Shown: in pieces, positions 1 to 7,800 of the stretch | Position numbering within the stretch: position 1 is the stretch's first letter | Layout of the letters: the number at the start of each line of letters is the position of its first letter | Assembly (NCBI GenBank): GCA_910588075.1 | Contig: CAJUOS010000052.1 | Location: 1-14,446, forward strand | DNA: 14,446 nucleotides | Source of the DNA: an uncultured Erysipelotrichaceae bacterium | GTDB taxonomy: Bacteria > Bacillota_I > Bacilli_A > Erysipelotrichales > Coprobacillaceae | Direction of reading: 5' to 3' | Notes under the pieces: generated by a model | Seen by the model: the letters and a program-made list of their open reading frames with translations, nothing else | The model's database searches: none | Told to the model about the DNA's origin: nothing | Made by a program: the position numbers and the translations under genes

Positions 1-941
1 CCTGGTGCTTCAACCCATTCTCCAATTATAGCAGTTGTTTCAGACTCAGGTATTTTCCAATAAGTATCAAAAGCTCTAAAATGATCAATTCTAACAACAT
101 CATACATTTGACTTGTTGCTTTCATTCTATCTACCCAAAATTGAAAATCATGATATTTTAAATAATTCCAATCATAAATAGGATTTCCCCATCTTTGTCC
201 ATATTTACTAAAATAATCTGGTGGGACTCCTGCAACAAAAGATGGTGTTCCATCTTCCTCTAATAAAAAACTAGATTGATTCATCCAGACATCAACAGAA
301 TCTAAACCAACATAAATAGGCATATCTCCAATAATTTGAATATTTTTTAAATTAGCATAATCTTTTAATGCTTTCCATTGTTTAAAGAAATAATATTGCA
401 AAAAAATTTCATATGCTATATCTTTTATAAATGGAATTAATGAAAAGGATTTTTCTTGATTATAATATTTATATTTATCTTCCCATTCAGTCCATGCCTT
501 TTGTCCATTTTGTTTTTTAAAAACTCTAAATAAAGCATAAGATTCAACCCATGAATTTTCTTTTAAAAATTTTCGATAATCATCATTTTCCTCAAAACGA
601 GAAAAAGCTTTCAAATAAAGTTTTTCTTTTACCTTTCTAACATCTTGATAAGCGACAAAAGATAAATCATTATGAAAATATGTAACTTCATCAGCAAATA
701 ACAATCCTTCATCAACAAAATTATCCAAACACAAATAGATTTCATCACCTGCTTGAGATGATAATGGTTGATATGGTGAATTACCATATCCTAATGGATT
801 AAGGGGTAAAATTTGCCAACAATGTAAATAAGCATTAGACATCTTATCTACTAATTGATATGCTTCTTTTCCAAAATCACCCACACCATACTTATTAGGT
901 AATGATGAAATAGGAAATAAAAGTCCTGCTTGTTTTTCCAT
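1..941 (-). CDS. malQ: 4-alpha-glucanotransferase (amylomaltase), partial at window edge
   Basis: Cytoplasmic glycoside hydrolase family 77 enzyme that transfers alpha-1,4-glucan segments between maltodextrins, in maltose and glycogen breakdown. The visible 313 residues are the N-terminal part. They begin MEKQAGLLFPISSLP and continue with LPLNPLGYGNSPYQPLS and the conserved GDMPIYVGLDSVDVW block. RIDHFRAF follows, in which Asp286 corresponds to the family's catalytic nucleophile. The reading frame is open to base 1, so the acid/base Glu and the transition-state Asp lie outside the window. The start ATG has an AGGAG six bases upstream that overlaps the stop codon of the preceding LUD gene, so the two genes are probably co-transcribed and translationally linked. 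Identification is firm; completeness of the gene cannot be judged here. Confidence 0.95.
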   Translation of the reverse strand, partial: MEKQAGLLFPISSLPNKYGVGDFGKEAYQLVDKMSNAYLHCWQILPLNPLGYGNSPYQPLSSQAGDEIYLCLDNFVDEGLLFADEVTYFHNDLSFVAYQDVRKVKEKLYLKAFSRFEENDDYRKFLKENSWVESYALFRVFKKQNGQKAWTEWEDKYKYYNQEKSFSLIPFIKDIAYEIFLQYYFFKQWKALKDYANLKNIQIIGDMPIYVGLDSVDVWMNQSSFLLEEDGTPSFVAGVPPDYFSKYGQRWGNPIYDWNYLKYHDFQFWVDRMKATSQMYDVVRIDHFRAFDTYWKIPESETTAIIGEWVEAP

Positions 942-950
942 ATGTTTCTC

Positions 951-1592
951 CTAATATCCTAAATTTTCTTTTACAATAATCACTTTAATTCTATTCATTT
1001 TCCCTTGATATCCTAATTTAACATAACTGCTACAAATACGTTCAGGACTATGACATTGCATACATTGACCTGTTTTTGTACAAGGTGTTTTTTTATTTAA
1101 ACGCATTGCATTGGCTGGAGCACTACAATTTTTAATATGAGCAATAGCTTCTTCTTCATTATTAAAAATTTTATTCATTCCAGCAACAACAATAACTTCT
1201 TTTGGTCCATATATCATTGCTGAAACACGATTCCCTGTACCATCAACGTTATATAGGCATCCATCCATTGTCAACGCATTTGTACTTGTCATAAATACAT
1301 CAGCAAAAAAAGCTTCTCTAAAACGATTTTCCATTTCTTCTCTAGAAATTCCTTCTTCATAACGATCTATAAAATTAACATCAAGATCTCTTAGTAAATC
1401 AATAACACCTAATTGTTGAAGTGTCATACTTCCCCCAACAGCCACCTTTTTCCCATTTGTTAAAGTATTCTTTAAATAAGCTTTTAATTCTTCTTCATTT
1501 TCTACAAACATACAAAGCATATTATGATTTTCAAAAGCTTTAATCAATTGATTACCTTTAATTAATAATAATTTCTCTAAATTTTCTTCCAT
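951..1592 (-). CDS. LUD-domain (DUF162, LutC/YkgG-like) protein with cysteine-rich C-terminus
   Basis: Protein of 213 residues in the LUD (lactate utilization, DUF162) family. Diagnostic stretches are VAVGGSMTLQQLGV (about 50-63), FMTSTNALTMDGCLYNVDGT (about 100-119) and GPKEVIVVAGMNKI. The C-terminus carries Cys171, Cys177, Cys180 and Cys187 in a CxxxxxCxxCxxxxxxC pattern that could bind a metal or Fe-S cluster; this tail is common in stand-alone Firmicute members. No lutA or lutB partner is visible, so a role in lactate oxidation is not supported by context and the substrate is unknown. I chose the ATG at 1592 because AGGTGA sits seven bases plus GG upstream; an in-frame GTG at 1619 has no ribosome site. 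It follows feoB by 63 bp with its own candidate promoter and precedes malQ by 9 bp. Confidence 0.85.
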   Translation of the reverse strand: MEENLEKLLLIKGNQLIKAFENHNMLCMFVENEEELKAYLKNTLTNGKKVAVGGSMTLQQLGVIDLLRDLDVNFIDRYEEGISREEMENRFREAFFADVFMTSTNALTMDGCLYNVDGTGNRVSAMIYGPKEVIVVAGMNKIFNNEEEAIAHIKNCSAPANAMRLNKKTPCTKTGQCMQCHSPERICSSYVKLGYQGKMNRIKVIIVKENLGY

Positions 1593-1626
1593 AACTTCCC
1601 TCACCTTTTCTATATACACATACTAT

Positions 1627-1654
1627 ATTATATTCATATTTTAACAATATTCAA
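1627..1654 (-). promoter_or_regulatory. Candidate sigma-A promoter for the LUD-malQ unit
   Basis: On the minus strand TTGAAT (1654-1649) and TATAAT (1632-1627) are separated by 16 bp. They lie in the 63-bp gap between the feoB stop and the LUD start, so the LUD and malQ genes can be transcribed apart from feoAB. Readthrough from feoB is also possible because I see no clear terminator between them. Confidence 0.45.
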
Positions 1655-1655
1655 C

Positions 1656-3665
1656 TCATATCAATAGACTTCCTAATTTAAAAATAAATAAAGCAACAAG
1701 ATAAGCAATCCCACTTTGAAATAAAACAATAATCAATGCTTGTTTCCATGATCCTAATTCTTTCTTCATGGTTGCTAAAGTTGCAACACAAGGCATATAT
1801 AAAACAGTAAATACTAAGAAAGTAAATGAACTCAAAGGTGTAAAAATAGTAATAAGAGCATTATTTAAAGATGTAAAATGAGAAGATGATGTTAAAACAG
1901 AGAGAGTTGAAACTACTGTTTCTTTGGCTGTAATACCTGTTATTAATGCTGTTGAAGCTCTCCAATCATCAAAACCTAATGGTTTAAATAATGGAGAAAA
2001 AATGGTTCCAATTGATGCTAAAATACTTTGAGAACTTTTTTCAACCATTTCTAATTGAAAATTAAAACTTTGTAAAAACCAAATAATAATTGATGATAAT
2101 AAAATAACAGTAAAAGCTTTATGAACAAATCCCTTAGCTTTATCATAGATATTATAAATAATATTTTTATATGTTGGTATACGATAAGTTGGTAACTCTA
2201 ATAAAAAAGGAATAGGTTCTCCCAAAAAAAGAGTTTTTTTCAATAGTAAAGCAGATAAAATAGCTACAAATATCCCTATACAATAAATAGTTATCATAAC
2301 TATTGCAGCTTTTTCTTGAAAAAAAGCTGTTATTATCATTCCATAAATAGGTAATTTAGCACTACATGACATAAAAGGTATCAGTATCATTGTTAATTTC
2401 CTATCACGTACACTTGATAATGTCCTTGTTGACATAATTGCTGGAACACTACATCCAAATCCAATAAGCATGGGAACTATTGATTTTCCTGATAATCCTA
2501 TATCTCTTAATGCTCTATCCATAATAAAGGCAACTCTTGCCATATAACCACTATCTTCTAATAAAGATAAGAATAAAAAAAGTATTATAATAACTGGTAA
2601 AAAAGAAAGAACACTTCCCAATCCTGCTAGAATTCCATCACATATAAAAGATTTCACCCAATTGGTAACTTGTAAATAGTTTAAAAAAGTGTCTATATAT
2701 TGAGTTATATATTGAAAAAAACTTTCCATCAGATTTTGTAAAGGTTGTCCTAAAACATAAAAAGTCAAATAAAAAATCATTATTATTATTAATATAAAAA
2801 TAGGAATACCTAAGTATTGATGAGTCAAAAAAGAATCAAGATAATCAGATATAATTTGTGCCTTTGTTTCTTTTACTCTTATAATACATTGTTGACAAAT
2901 ATGATCAATAAGTGTGTATCGCATTTGAATAAATGCAATATCCTTATCAACTTGTAATTTATTTTCCATATCTTTTATGATTTGATGAATATATTTTTGT
3001 TCATGATGAGTAATATGTAATTTTTGAATCATTTGTTTATCATCTTCTATAACTCTCATTGTACAATAATGAAGAGGAAGTTGTAACTGATATACCCTTT
3101 TTTCAATTATTGAAGAAATAAGAGAAATTGTTTCTTTCATCATACCATATGTTAAATCAATATGCCTTGTTGGATGATCTATCATATATTCAATTGTTTT
3201 TATAATTTCATCAATACCTTCTTCTTGACTAGCAGAAATAGGAATAACAGGCATTTGTAATTGTTTTTTTAATTTTTCGATATGAATTATTGTTCCACTT
3301 GTTTTAATTTCATCCATCATATTTAATACAAGAATCATTGGAATATTCAATTCCATTAATTGCAATGTTAAATATAGATTCCTTTCTAAATGTGTTGCAT
3401 CTACAATATTAATGATAAAATGAGGTTTATCATTTAATAAATATTGTACTGATACAATTTCATCTAAAGAATATGGAGTTAATGAATATATACCAGGTAA
3501 ATCTATTAATTCATATTGTTCATTATTTTTAATATATCCTGTTTTTTGTTCAACAGTTACACCAGGAAAATTTCCTATATGTTGATTTGATCCTGTTAAA
3601 GCATTAAACAAAGTTGTTTTACCACAATTTTGATTCCCAATTAAAGCAATCTTTTTGATTTCCAT
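1656..3665 (-). CDS. feoB: Ferrous iron transport protein B
   Basis: Inner-membrane Fe(II) transporter with an N-terminal G-protein domain, 669 residues, a normal length for the family. GTPase motifs are all present: G1 GNQNCGKT (10-17, with Gln where Pro is usual), G2 Thr37 in GVTVE, G3 DLPG (55-58), G4 NMMD (115-118) and G5 SAS (144-146). A helical regulatory stretch follows to about 275. The membrane part then starts near 285 and includes FLPVIIILFLFLSLLEDSGY, the conserved GCSVPAI (404-410), SCSAKLP (433-439) and ITAKETVVSTL (578-588). The start ATG is preceded by GGAGG at nine bases, inside the end of feoA. The first 47 bp overlap feoA in another frame, indicating a feoA-feoB operon. Iron-responsive control (Fur or DtxR type) is expected for the family, but I could not find a convincing operator. 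Confidence 0.97.
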   Translation of the reverse strand: MEIKKIALIGNQNCGKTTLFNALTGSNQHIGNFPGVTVEQKTGYIKNNEQYELIDLPGIYSLTPYSLDEIVSVQYLLNDKPHFIINIVDATHLERNLYLTLQLMELNIPMILVLNMMDEIKTSGTIIHIEKLKKQLQMPVIPISASQEEGIDEIIKTIEYMIDHPTRHIDLTYGMMKETISLISSIIEKRVYQLQLPLHYCTMRVIEDDKQMIQKLHITHHEQKYIHQIIKDMENKLQVDKDIAFIQMRYTLIDHICQQCIIRVKETKAQIISDYLDSFLTHQYLGIPIFILIIIMIFYLTFYVLGQPLQNLMESFFQYITQYIDTFLNYLQVTNWVKSFICDGILAGLGSVLSFLPVIIILFLFLSLLEDSGYMARVAFIMDRALRDIGLSGKSIVPMLIGFGCSVPAIMSTRTLSSVRDRKLTMILIPFMSCSAKLPIYGMIITAFFQEKAAIVMITIYCIGIFVAILSALLLKKTLFLGEPIPFLLELPTYRIPTYKNIIYNIYDKAKGFVHKAFTVILLSSIIIWFLQSFNFQLEMVEKSSQSILASIGTIFSPLFKPLGFDDWRASTALITGITAKETVVSTLSVLTSSSHFTSLNNALITIFTPLSSFTFLVFTVLYMPCVATLATMKKELGSWKQALIIVLFQSGIAYLVALFIFKLGSLLI

Positions 3666-3894
3666 TGTTTTTATCCTCCATGACTTCTATTTGTGCTGCA
3701 TCTCGTTTTCTTAATGTGAGAATATAATGACGTAAAAAAACTTCAATAGGATCTCCTAAAGGAGCAATCTTTTTAATTTTTACTTGAGTATTTGGTGTTA
3801 ATCCCATTTCTAATAATCTTTTTCTTAATAAACCAGATCCTTTAATATTGATAATTCTAACAATCATATTTGGTTTTATATTATCTAATGTCAT
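3619..3894 (-). CDS. feoA: Ferrous iron transport protein A (SH3-like FeoA)
   Basis: Small cytoplasmic SH3-like protein that supports FeoB-dependent Fe(II) uptake. The 91 residues begin MTLDNIKPNMIVRIINIKG and contain the family hallmarks LLRKRLLEMGLTPNTQVKI and GDPIEVFLRHYILTLRKRDA. The FeoA fold normally ends about where IEV occurs (residues 68-70). The last ~16 residues here form a tail rich in Asn, Lys and Trp, read from DNA that also encodes the FeoB start and P-loop in a different frame. AAGGAGGG lies upstream of the ATG at good spacing. It is the first gene of the feoAB operon, divergent from the nicotinamidase-like gene. Confidence 0.93.
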   Translation of the reverse strand: MTLDNIKPNMIVRIINIKGSGLLRKRLLEMGLTPNTQVKIKKIAPLGDPIEVFLRHYILTLRKRDAAQIEVMEDKNNGNQKDCFNWESKLW

Positions 3895-3981
3895 TCATAT
3901 CCCTCCTTTTTATAATTATTAAATCATTCTATTTATATGTTATTTTTTTGAAATGAGTTGATAAATATTCTTTTATTCTAT

Positions 3982-4009
3982 TTGACTTGTTAATATTATT
4001 TGATAAAAT
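3982..4009 (+). promoter_or_regulatory. Promoter of the nicotinamidase-like gene
   Basis: TTGACT (3982-3987) and TAAAAT (4004-4009) are separated by 16 bp. Transcription would begin near 4016. This rules out an in-frame TTG at 4000 as the start codon and supports the ATG at 4033. Confidence 0.55.
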
Positions 4010-4032
4010 TGAAGAAAATAAGGAGAGATAAT

Positions 4033-4554
4033 ATGAAAAGATTATTAATTGTTGTAGATTATCAAAATGATTTTGTAAGTGGAAGTTTAGGTTTTGAAAA
4101 AGCAATACAACTTGAAAAAAGCATTGTTGAAACTATCAAAGAATATCAAAATAATAATGATGAGGTTATTTATACAATGGATACACATCCTCAAAATTAT
4201 CTAGAAACATATGAAGGTCAACATTTACCTATTGAACATTGTATTGAAAATAGTAAAGGATGGGAACTTTATGGAGAAATTAAAAATCTTTTACAAGATT
4301 GTTTATGTTTTAAAAAAGAAACTTTTCCATCATTAGATTTAGCTAATTATTTAAAAGATAAGAAATATCAAGATATTACATTGGTTGGTGTTGTTTCACA
4401 TATATGTGTTTTATCAAATGCTATAATGGTTAAATCTGCTCAGCCATATATTCCTATTCGTATTGATATTAACAAAACTGCAAGTGTAGATGAAGATGTT
4501 CATCAAAAAAGTATTGATGTAATGAAGTCCATGCAATTTGAAATTATTGAATAA
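4033..4554 (+). CDS. Nicotinamidase/isochorismatase-family cysteine hydrolase
   Basis: Cysteine hydrolase of 173 residues, probably a PncA-like amidase converting nicotinamide to nicotinate in NAD salvage. The catalytic triad is visible: Asp9 in VVDYQNDF, Lys95 (or Lys94) in FKKETF, and nucleophile Cys125 in GVVSHICVLSNA. Candidate metal ligands of nicotinamidases also appear: Asp50 and His52 in TMDTHP, and His69 in LPIEHC. Substrate assignment within this broad family is uncertain, hence no symbol. The ATG at 4033 is chosen because AGGAGA lies just upstream; a longer in-frame TTG start at 4000 would fall upstream of the -10 box. It is divergent from feoAB, and 121 bp upstream of ilvE, which has its own promoter. 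I see no clear terminator after it. Confidence 0.88.
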   Translation: MKRLLIVVDYQNDFVSGSLGFEKAIQLEKSIVETIKEYQNNNDEVIYTMDTHPQNYLETYEGQHLPIEHCIENSKGWELYGEIKNLLQDCLCFKKETFPSLDLANYLKDKKYQDITLVGVVSHICVLSNAIMVKSAQPYIPIRIDINKTASVDEDVHQKSIDVMKSMQFEIIE

Positions 4555-4591
4555 ATAGATATCATTTTTGTCTTATTCCTTAAATAGATAT
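4552..4591 (+). repeat. Two direct copies of TAAATAGATAT
   Basis: TAAATAGATAT occurs at 4552-4562, including the stop codon of the hydrolase gene, and again at 4581-4591, 29 bp apart. They lie upstream of the ilvE promoter. A regulatory role is possible, but AT-rich chance repetition is also plausible. Confidence 0.4.
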
Positions 4592-4593
4592 TG

Positions 4594-4630
4594 AATTTTA
4601 TCAAAAATCAAAAAATACATTGTATACAAT
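4594..4630 (+). promoter_or_regulatory. Possible operator region of ilvE: CodY-like box and 12-bp palindrome
   Basis: AATTTTATCAAAAAT (4594-4608) matches 12 of 15 positions of the CodY box consensus AATTTTCWGAAAATT. ATTGTATACAAT (4619-4630) is a perfect 12-bp palindrome covering the -35 hexamer. CodY control of branched-chain amino acid genes is well known in Firmicutes, but presence of CodY in this organism is not shown and AT-rich DNA gives chance matches. Confidence 0.3.
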
Positions 4631-4648
4631 TATAAAAAAGAGTATAAT
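4620..4648 (+). promoter_or_regulatory. Promoter of ilvE
   Basis: TTGTAT (4620-4625) and a perfect TATAAT (4643-4648) are separated by 17 bp. The leader to the ATG at 4676 is only about 20 nt, too short for a T-box, so control should be at the DNA level. A ribosome site, AAGGGGGA, follows at 4661-4668. Confidence 0.7.
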
Positions 4649-4675
4649 TGCTTTAATTATAAGGGGGATAAATTT

Positions 4676-5740
4676 ATGGAAATAAAAATAGAAAAAGCTC
4701 AAACACTTAAAGAAAAACCAGATCAAAATAATCTTGGTTTTGGTAAATATTTTACTGATCATATGTTTATGATTGATTGGAGCAAAGATCAAGGTTGGCA
4801 TGATGCTAGAATTGTTCCATATGGTCCTATTGCAATGGATCCAGCAACAATGGTTTTACACTATGCTCAAGAAACTTTTGAAGGATTAAAAGCTTATCGT
4901 AATCCTAATGGTGATATATTACTATTTAGACCTGAAATGAATGCTCGTCGTATGATCAATTCAAATAAACGTATTTGCATGGCTGAACTTCCAGAAGATA
5001 TGTTTGTTGAAGCAGTTGAAGCTATCGTTAAATATGAACAAGATTGGATACCAACAGCACCAGAAACTTCATTATATATTAGACCATTTATGTTTGCTTC
5101 AGAACCTGGTGTTGGTGTTCACCCAGCAAATAGTTATACATTTTTAATTATTTTATCACCTGTTGGAGCATATTATCCTGAAGGTGTAAATCCAGTCAAA
5201 ATATGGGTTGAAGATGAATTTGTCAGAGCTGTTAAAGGTGGAACTGGATTTACGAAATGTGGTGGAAATTATGCTGCAAGCATCGCAGCACAAGTAAAAG
5301 CTGAACAAAATGGATATACACAAGTCTTATGGCTAGATGGAGTTCATAGAAAATATGTTGAAGAAGTTGGTACAATGAATGTTATGTTCTTAATTAATGA
5401 TACTGTTGTAACTGCTGCTCTTGAAGGATCAGTTTTACCAGGTGTAACTAGAGACTCTATTATTCACATCTTAAAAGATTGGGGTTATAAAGTTGAAGAA
5501 CGTGATTTAAGTATTGATGAATTAATGGAAGCTGGACGCAATGGTTCATTAAAAGAAGCATGGGGGACAGGAACTGCAGCAGTTATTTCTCCAATTGGTG
5601 AATTATGTTATAAAGGAGAAAAAATAACAATCAATAATTTCAAAACAGGTCATATTACTCAAAAATTATATGATACATTAACTGGAATTCAATGGGGAAA
5701 ATTAGAAGATAAATATCATTGGACAAAAATTATTAAATAA
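4676..5740 (+). CDS. ilvE: Branched-chain amino acid aminotransferase
   Basis: PLP-dependent fold-type IV enzyme of 354 residues that interconverts leucine, isoleucine and valine with their 2-oxo acids, using 2-oxoglutarate/glutamate. It is the long BCAT form. The sequence runs from LGFGKYFTDHMFMIDW through LHYAQETFEGLKAYR and SLYIRPFMFASEPGVGVHP, with PLP lysine Lys194 in FTKCGGNYAAS. Next come QVLWLDGVHRKYVEEVGTMN, with the phosphate-binding GSVLPGVTRDSI (251-262) and EAWGTGTAAVISPIGEL. All family signatures are intact and the length is normal. It stands alone, with no other ilv or leu gene in the window, so it may serve amino acid breakdown as well as synthesis. It has its own promoter and a strong terminator. 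Confidence 0.97.
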   Translation: MEIKIEKAQTLKEKPDQNNLGFGKYFTDHMFMIDWSKDQGWHDARIVPYGPIAMDPATMVLHYAQETFEGLKAYRNPNGDILLFRPEMNARRMINSNKRICMAELPEDMFVEAVEAIVKYEQDWIPTAPETSLYIRPFMFASEPGVGVHPANSYTFLIILSPVGAYYPEGVNPVKIWVEDEFVRAVKGGTGFTKCGGNYAASIAAQVKAEQNGYTQVLWLDGVHRKYVEEVGTMNVMFLINDTVVTAALEGSVLPGVTRDSIIHILKDWGYKVEERDLSIDELMEAGRNGSLKEAWGTGTAAVISPIGELCYKGEKITINNFKTGHITQKLYDTLTGIQWGKLEDKYHWTKIIK

Positions 5741-5765
5741 ATCGAGGGCCCCCTCGGTTTTTTTA
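5741..5765 (+). terminator. Rho-independent terminator of ilvE
   Basis: CGAGGG (5743-5748) and CCCTCG (5751-5756) form a GC-rich stem; the inner pairs open to give a workable loop. A run of seven T (5758-5764) follows. It starts directly after the ilvE stop and is one of the most GC-rich spots in the window. Confidence 0.9.
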
Positions 5766-5770
5766 TAAAT

Positions 5771-5796
5771 AAAAAGACATAATATTGTGTTATGTC
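5771..5796 (-). terminator. Rho-independent terminator of the GNAT gene (minus strand)
   Basis: On the minus strand GACATAA (5796-5790) pairs with TTATGTC (5782-5776) around a 7-nt loop and is followed by five T (5775-5771). It lies directly after the stop codon of the acetyltransferase and faces the ilvE terminator. Confidence 0.8.
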
Positions 5797-5797
5797 C

Positions 5798-6307
5798 TTA
5801 CTTCTCTTTAACAAGAGCATACATTTTCATATCTATTATATTATTATTTTTAAAAGCATTTTTATGTAAAGTTCCTTCATATTGAAAACCAACTTTTTCC
5901 AATACCCTACATGACGCTATGTTGTATGAAAAAGGCTCTGCAAAAATCCTTATAATATCTGTATGATTAAAAACATATTGACATGCTTGTTTTACTGCTT
6001 GACTTGCTATACCTTGATTCCAATATCTTTCTCCTACATAATATCCTAATTCAGCTGTTCTAAAATGAATATTTTCACATCGAAAAATTCCTATACTACC
6101 TACAACCTCATCATCTACTGTTATAGCAAAAGCAAAAACTTTATAGCTGTCTGATGATAACATTGCTTGAATATAGTCTTTTGCATCATTTTCTGTATAT
6201 GGATATGGCAATCCATCTCTTAAATTTTCTAAAATCTTTTTATTATTTAATAACAAAAATAAAGCTTTAGCATCTTCTATTCGCCATTGCCTTATATGAC
6301 ACTGCAA
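5798..6307 (-). CDS. GNAT-family N-acetyltransferase (RimJ/RimL-like)
   Basis: Acetyl-CoA-dependent N-acetyltransferase of about 169 residues. The substrate is unknown; relatives acetylate protein N-termini or small amines. Family signs are the N-terminal IRQWRIEDAKALFLLL and DGLPYPYTENDAKDYI. Motif A, AELGYYVGERYWNQGIASQA (85-104), has the acetyl-CoA pyrophosphate loop QGIAS. The late NIASCRVLEKVGFQYEG (129-145) is typical of RimJ/RimL-type enzymes. No ATG lies near the start. An in-frame TTG at 6313 is only two bases from GGAGG, whereas the TTG two codons later (6307) is eight bases away, so I prefer 6307. It follows the DUF1294 gene by about 30 bp, probably in one operon, and ends in its own terminator. 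Confidence 0.88.
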   Translation of the reverse strand: MQCHIRQWRIEDAKALFLLLNNKKILENLRDGLPYPYTENDAKDYIQAMLSSDSYKVFAFAITVDDEVVGSIGIFRCENIHFRTAELGYYVGERYWNQGIASQAVKQACQYVFNHTDIIRIFAEPFSYNIASCRVLEKVGFQYEGTLHKNAFKNNNIIDMKMYALVKEK

Positions 6308-6341
6308 AAACAATCCCTCCTCTTTTTTATTTTCACTTTTT

Positions 6342-6593
6342 TTATAAAAACATAAAAAATAAAAATATATGAATCATTAAAAATAATGGTATCAATAATA
6401 TAAATTTCCAATGTTTTGTTTTATGATGAAAAATCATCATTGCTAATATTGCTCCTATACTTCCACCAAGTAATGCAAAAGCCAAAAGCATTCGTTCAGA
6501 TATTCTCCATTGTCCTTTTATAGCTTTTCTTTTATCAATTCCATATAAAGAAAAAGTGAGTATATTAAAAATGAAAAAAATAACACTTTTCAT
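6342..6593 (-). CDS. DUF1294 small membrane protein
   Basis: Integral membrane protein of 83 residues, function unknown. It shows the DUF1294 pattern: SLYGIDKRKAIKGQWRISE (about 15-33), then the glycine-rich ALLGGSIGAILAMMIFHHKT (about 40-59), then a final hydrophobic helix. Three membrane segments are likely, at about 2-19, 36-55 and 63-82. AAGGAAG lies upstream of the ATG. It is placed between the XpaC-like gene and the acetyltransferase, all on the minus strand. The 28-bp gap to the acetyltransferase suggests co-transcription; nothing in the neighbours points to a specific role. Confidence 0.82.
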   Translation of the reverse strand: MKSVIFFIFNILTFSLYGIDKRKAIKGQWRISERMLLAFALLGGSIGAILAMMIFHHKTKHWKFILLIPLFLMIHIFLFFMFL

Positions 6594-6645
6594 ATTTTAC
6601 TTCCTTTTTATAATAATTTAATTCTTAATCTTAATTTTTATGTAG

Positions 6646-7767
6646 TTATTTAAAACTTTTTTCTGTAAGACCATCTTGTGCTAATAAATTTTCTAAAACT
6701 GTAACATCTGATGAAACATCCCATGCAGTATCTCTAAATAAATTATCCAATAATTTTTCAAATGCAGAATTAAGTGTATCCAAAGTATTTTCAATTTCTT
6801 TTTTAGAATTAAGAATATTTTCACCTTGTATAGGTTGTTGATCTAATTCTTTATACGCCTTTAATAACTTAATGGTTGTTGGTAAATAATACTTCATAAA
6901 TTTACGAATATTTGGAATGTTTTCAGGATGTTGTTCTATATGTTGAAATATTTTTTGAACAATTAACTCTATTCTAGAAATTTTTTGAGAAATTTCTATT
7001 CCTGGTATATGATGGTTACATTGACGAATTTCTGAAATATATTGATGCCCTGTTTCTAAAACTTCTCTGACATCTTCAGACAATCCTTCATAACTATGTT
7101 CTTTTTGTGGTTTCTTTATTGTTTTAAGATATTCATTATATGCTTCATGCGTTACCATTAAACACTTTCCTTCTTTATCAAGATGTCCTTCTAAAAACCA
7201 CCCCTTACTAATCATATTTTCTAAATCTTTTTTGATAAATTGAGATGATTTTTGAACTCCATATGACAATTGTTCAATATTAATATATGCTTTTCCACTT
7301 AATTCATGAATATACTTTTGAAATCTTTTTGTTTGAGAAAACATATTGGTTCCTTTATATCCTAATAACATAAATGAAATAAATAATAGTCCAAAAATAA
7401 TGAGCAATGTTGTCATAGCAATATTTTTAGCAATAAAAAGTGTTCCCATTAGTATTCCTAAAAATGCAAGTATAAATATAGCACCCATTCCATATCCAAT
7501 AGAAATCAAAATAATTCCCAACACTTGAGTTCTTGTTGTTCTTGCAAATAAATGAATATTATTTTCTTCCTTTGTATATGGTTGATATACTTTCTTTTGA
7601 GTTTGTTTATCATCAGTTTTTTGGAAGCTTTTTTCCATTTCATTCACAACACGAGTCATTGTTGAAGTAATTGTTTGGTTCAGTTTTTGAAAATCTTGAG
7701 AATCAACTGCATTTTGTACAATATCTCTAATATTTTCTCCCAATACTTCCCAATTATTCTTTGTCAT
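6646..7767 (-). CDS. XpaC-family (5-bromo-4-chloroindolyl phosphate hydrolysis) membrane protein
   Basis: Protein of 373 residues resembling the XpaC family, named from a Bacillus subtilis phenotype; its biochemical role is not established. The N-terminus, WEVLGENIRDIVQNAVDSQD, followed by KLNQTITSTMTRVVNEMEKS, matches the conserved helix of this family. A polar linker (about 45-78) leads to two hydrophobic stretches, about 82-112 and 117-137. The long, helical, charged cytoplasmic C-terminal part (about 140-373) looks like coiled coil and includes GLSEDVREVLETGHQYISEI. XpaC-type genes often sit beside telA, which is absent here. I chose the ATG at 7767, which has AGGAGGG five bases upstream; a start eight codons earlier would place the ribosome site inside the gene. 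Confidence 0.78.
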   Translation of the reverse strand: MTKNNWEVLGENIRDIVQNAVDSQDFQKLNQTITSTMTRVVNEMEKSFQKTDDKQTQKKVYQPYTKEENNIHLFARTTRTQVLGIILISIGYGMGAIFILAFLGILMGTLFIAKNIAMTTLLIIFGLLFISFMLLGYKGTNMFSQTKRFQKYIHELSGKAYINIEQLSYGVQKSSQFIKKDLENMISKGWFLEGHLDKEGKCLMVTHEAYNEYLKTIKKPQKEHSYEGLSEDVREVLETGHQYISEIRQCNHHIPGIEISQKISRIELIVQKIFQHIEQHPENIPNIRKFMKYYLPTTIKLLKAYKELDQQPIQGENILNSKKEIENTLDTLNSAFEKLLDNLFRDTAWDVSSDVTVLENLLAQDGLTEKSFK

Positions 7768-7800
7768 AGTATCCCTCCTATACTGATGCATTTCTTAAAA

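Noticed and set aside
4000..4032. TTG start at 4000 for the nicotinamidase-like protein
   Set aside because: It lies upstream of the -10 box and has no ribosome site; the ATG at 4033 has AGGAGA just before it.
3895..4032. Fur box upstream of feoA
   Set aside because: I looked for a GATAATnATTATC-like dyad in this AT-rich gap and found no convincing match.
4601..4801. Open frame of 66 codons on the minus strand, rich in Phe and Ile
   Set aside because: It overlaps the ilvE promoter and N-terminus; its composition is what antisense AT-rich DNA gives, and it has no ribosome site.
7346..7528. Plus-strand frame of 60 codons
   Set aside because: Antisense to the membrane segments of the XpaC-like gene; no ribosome site and no recognisable motif.
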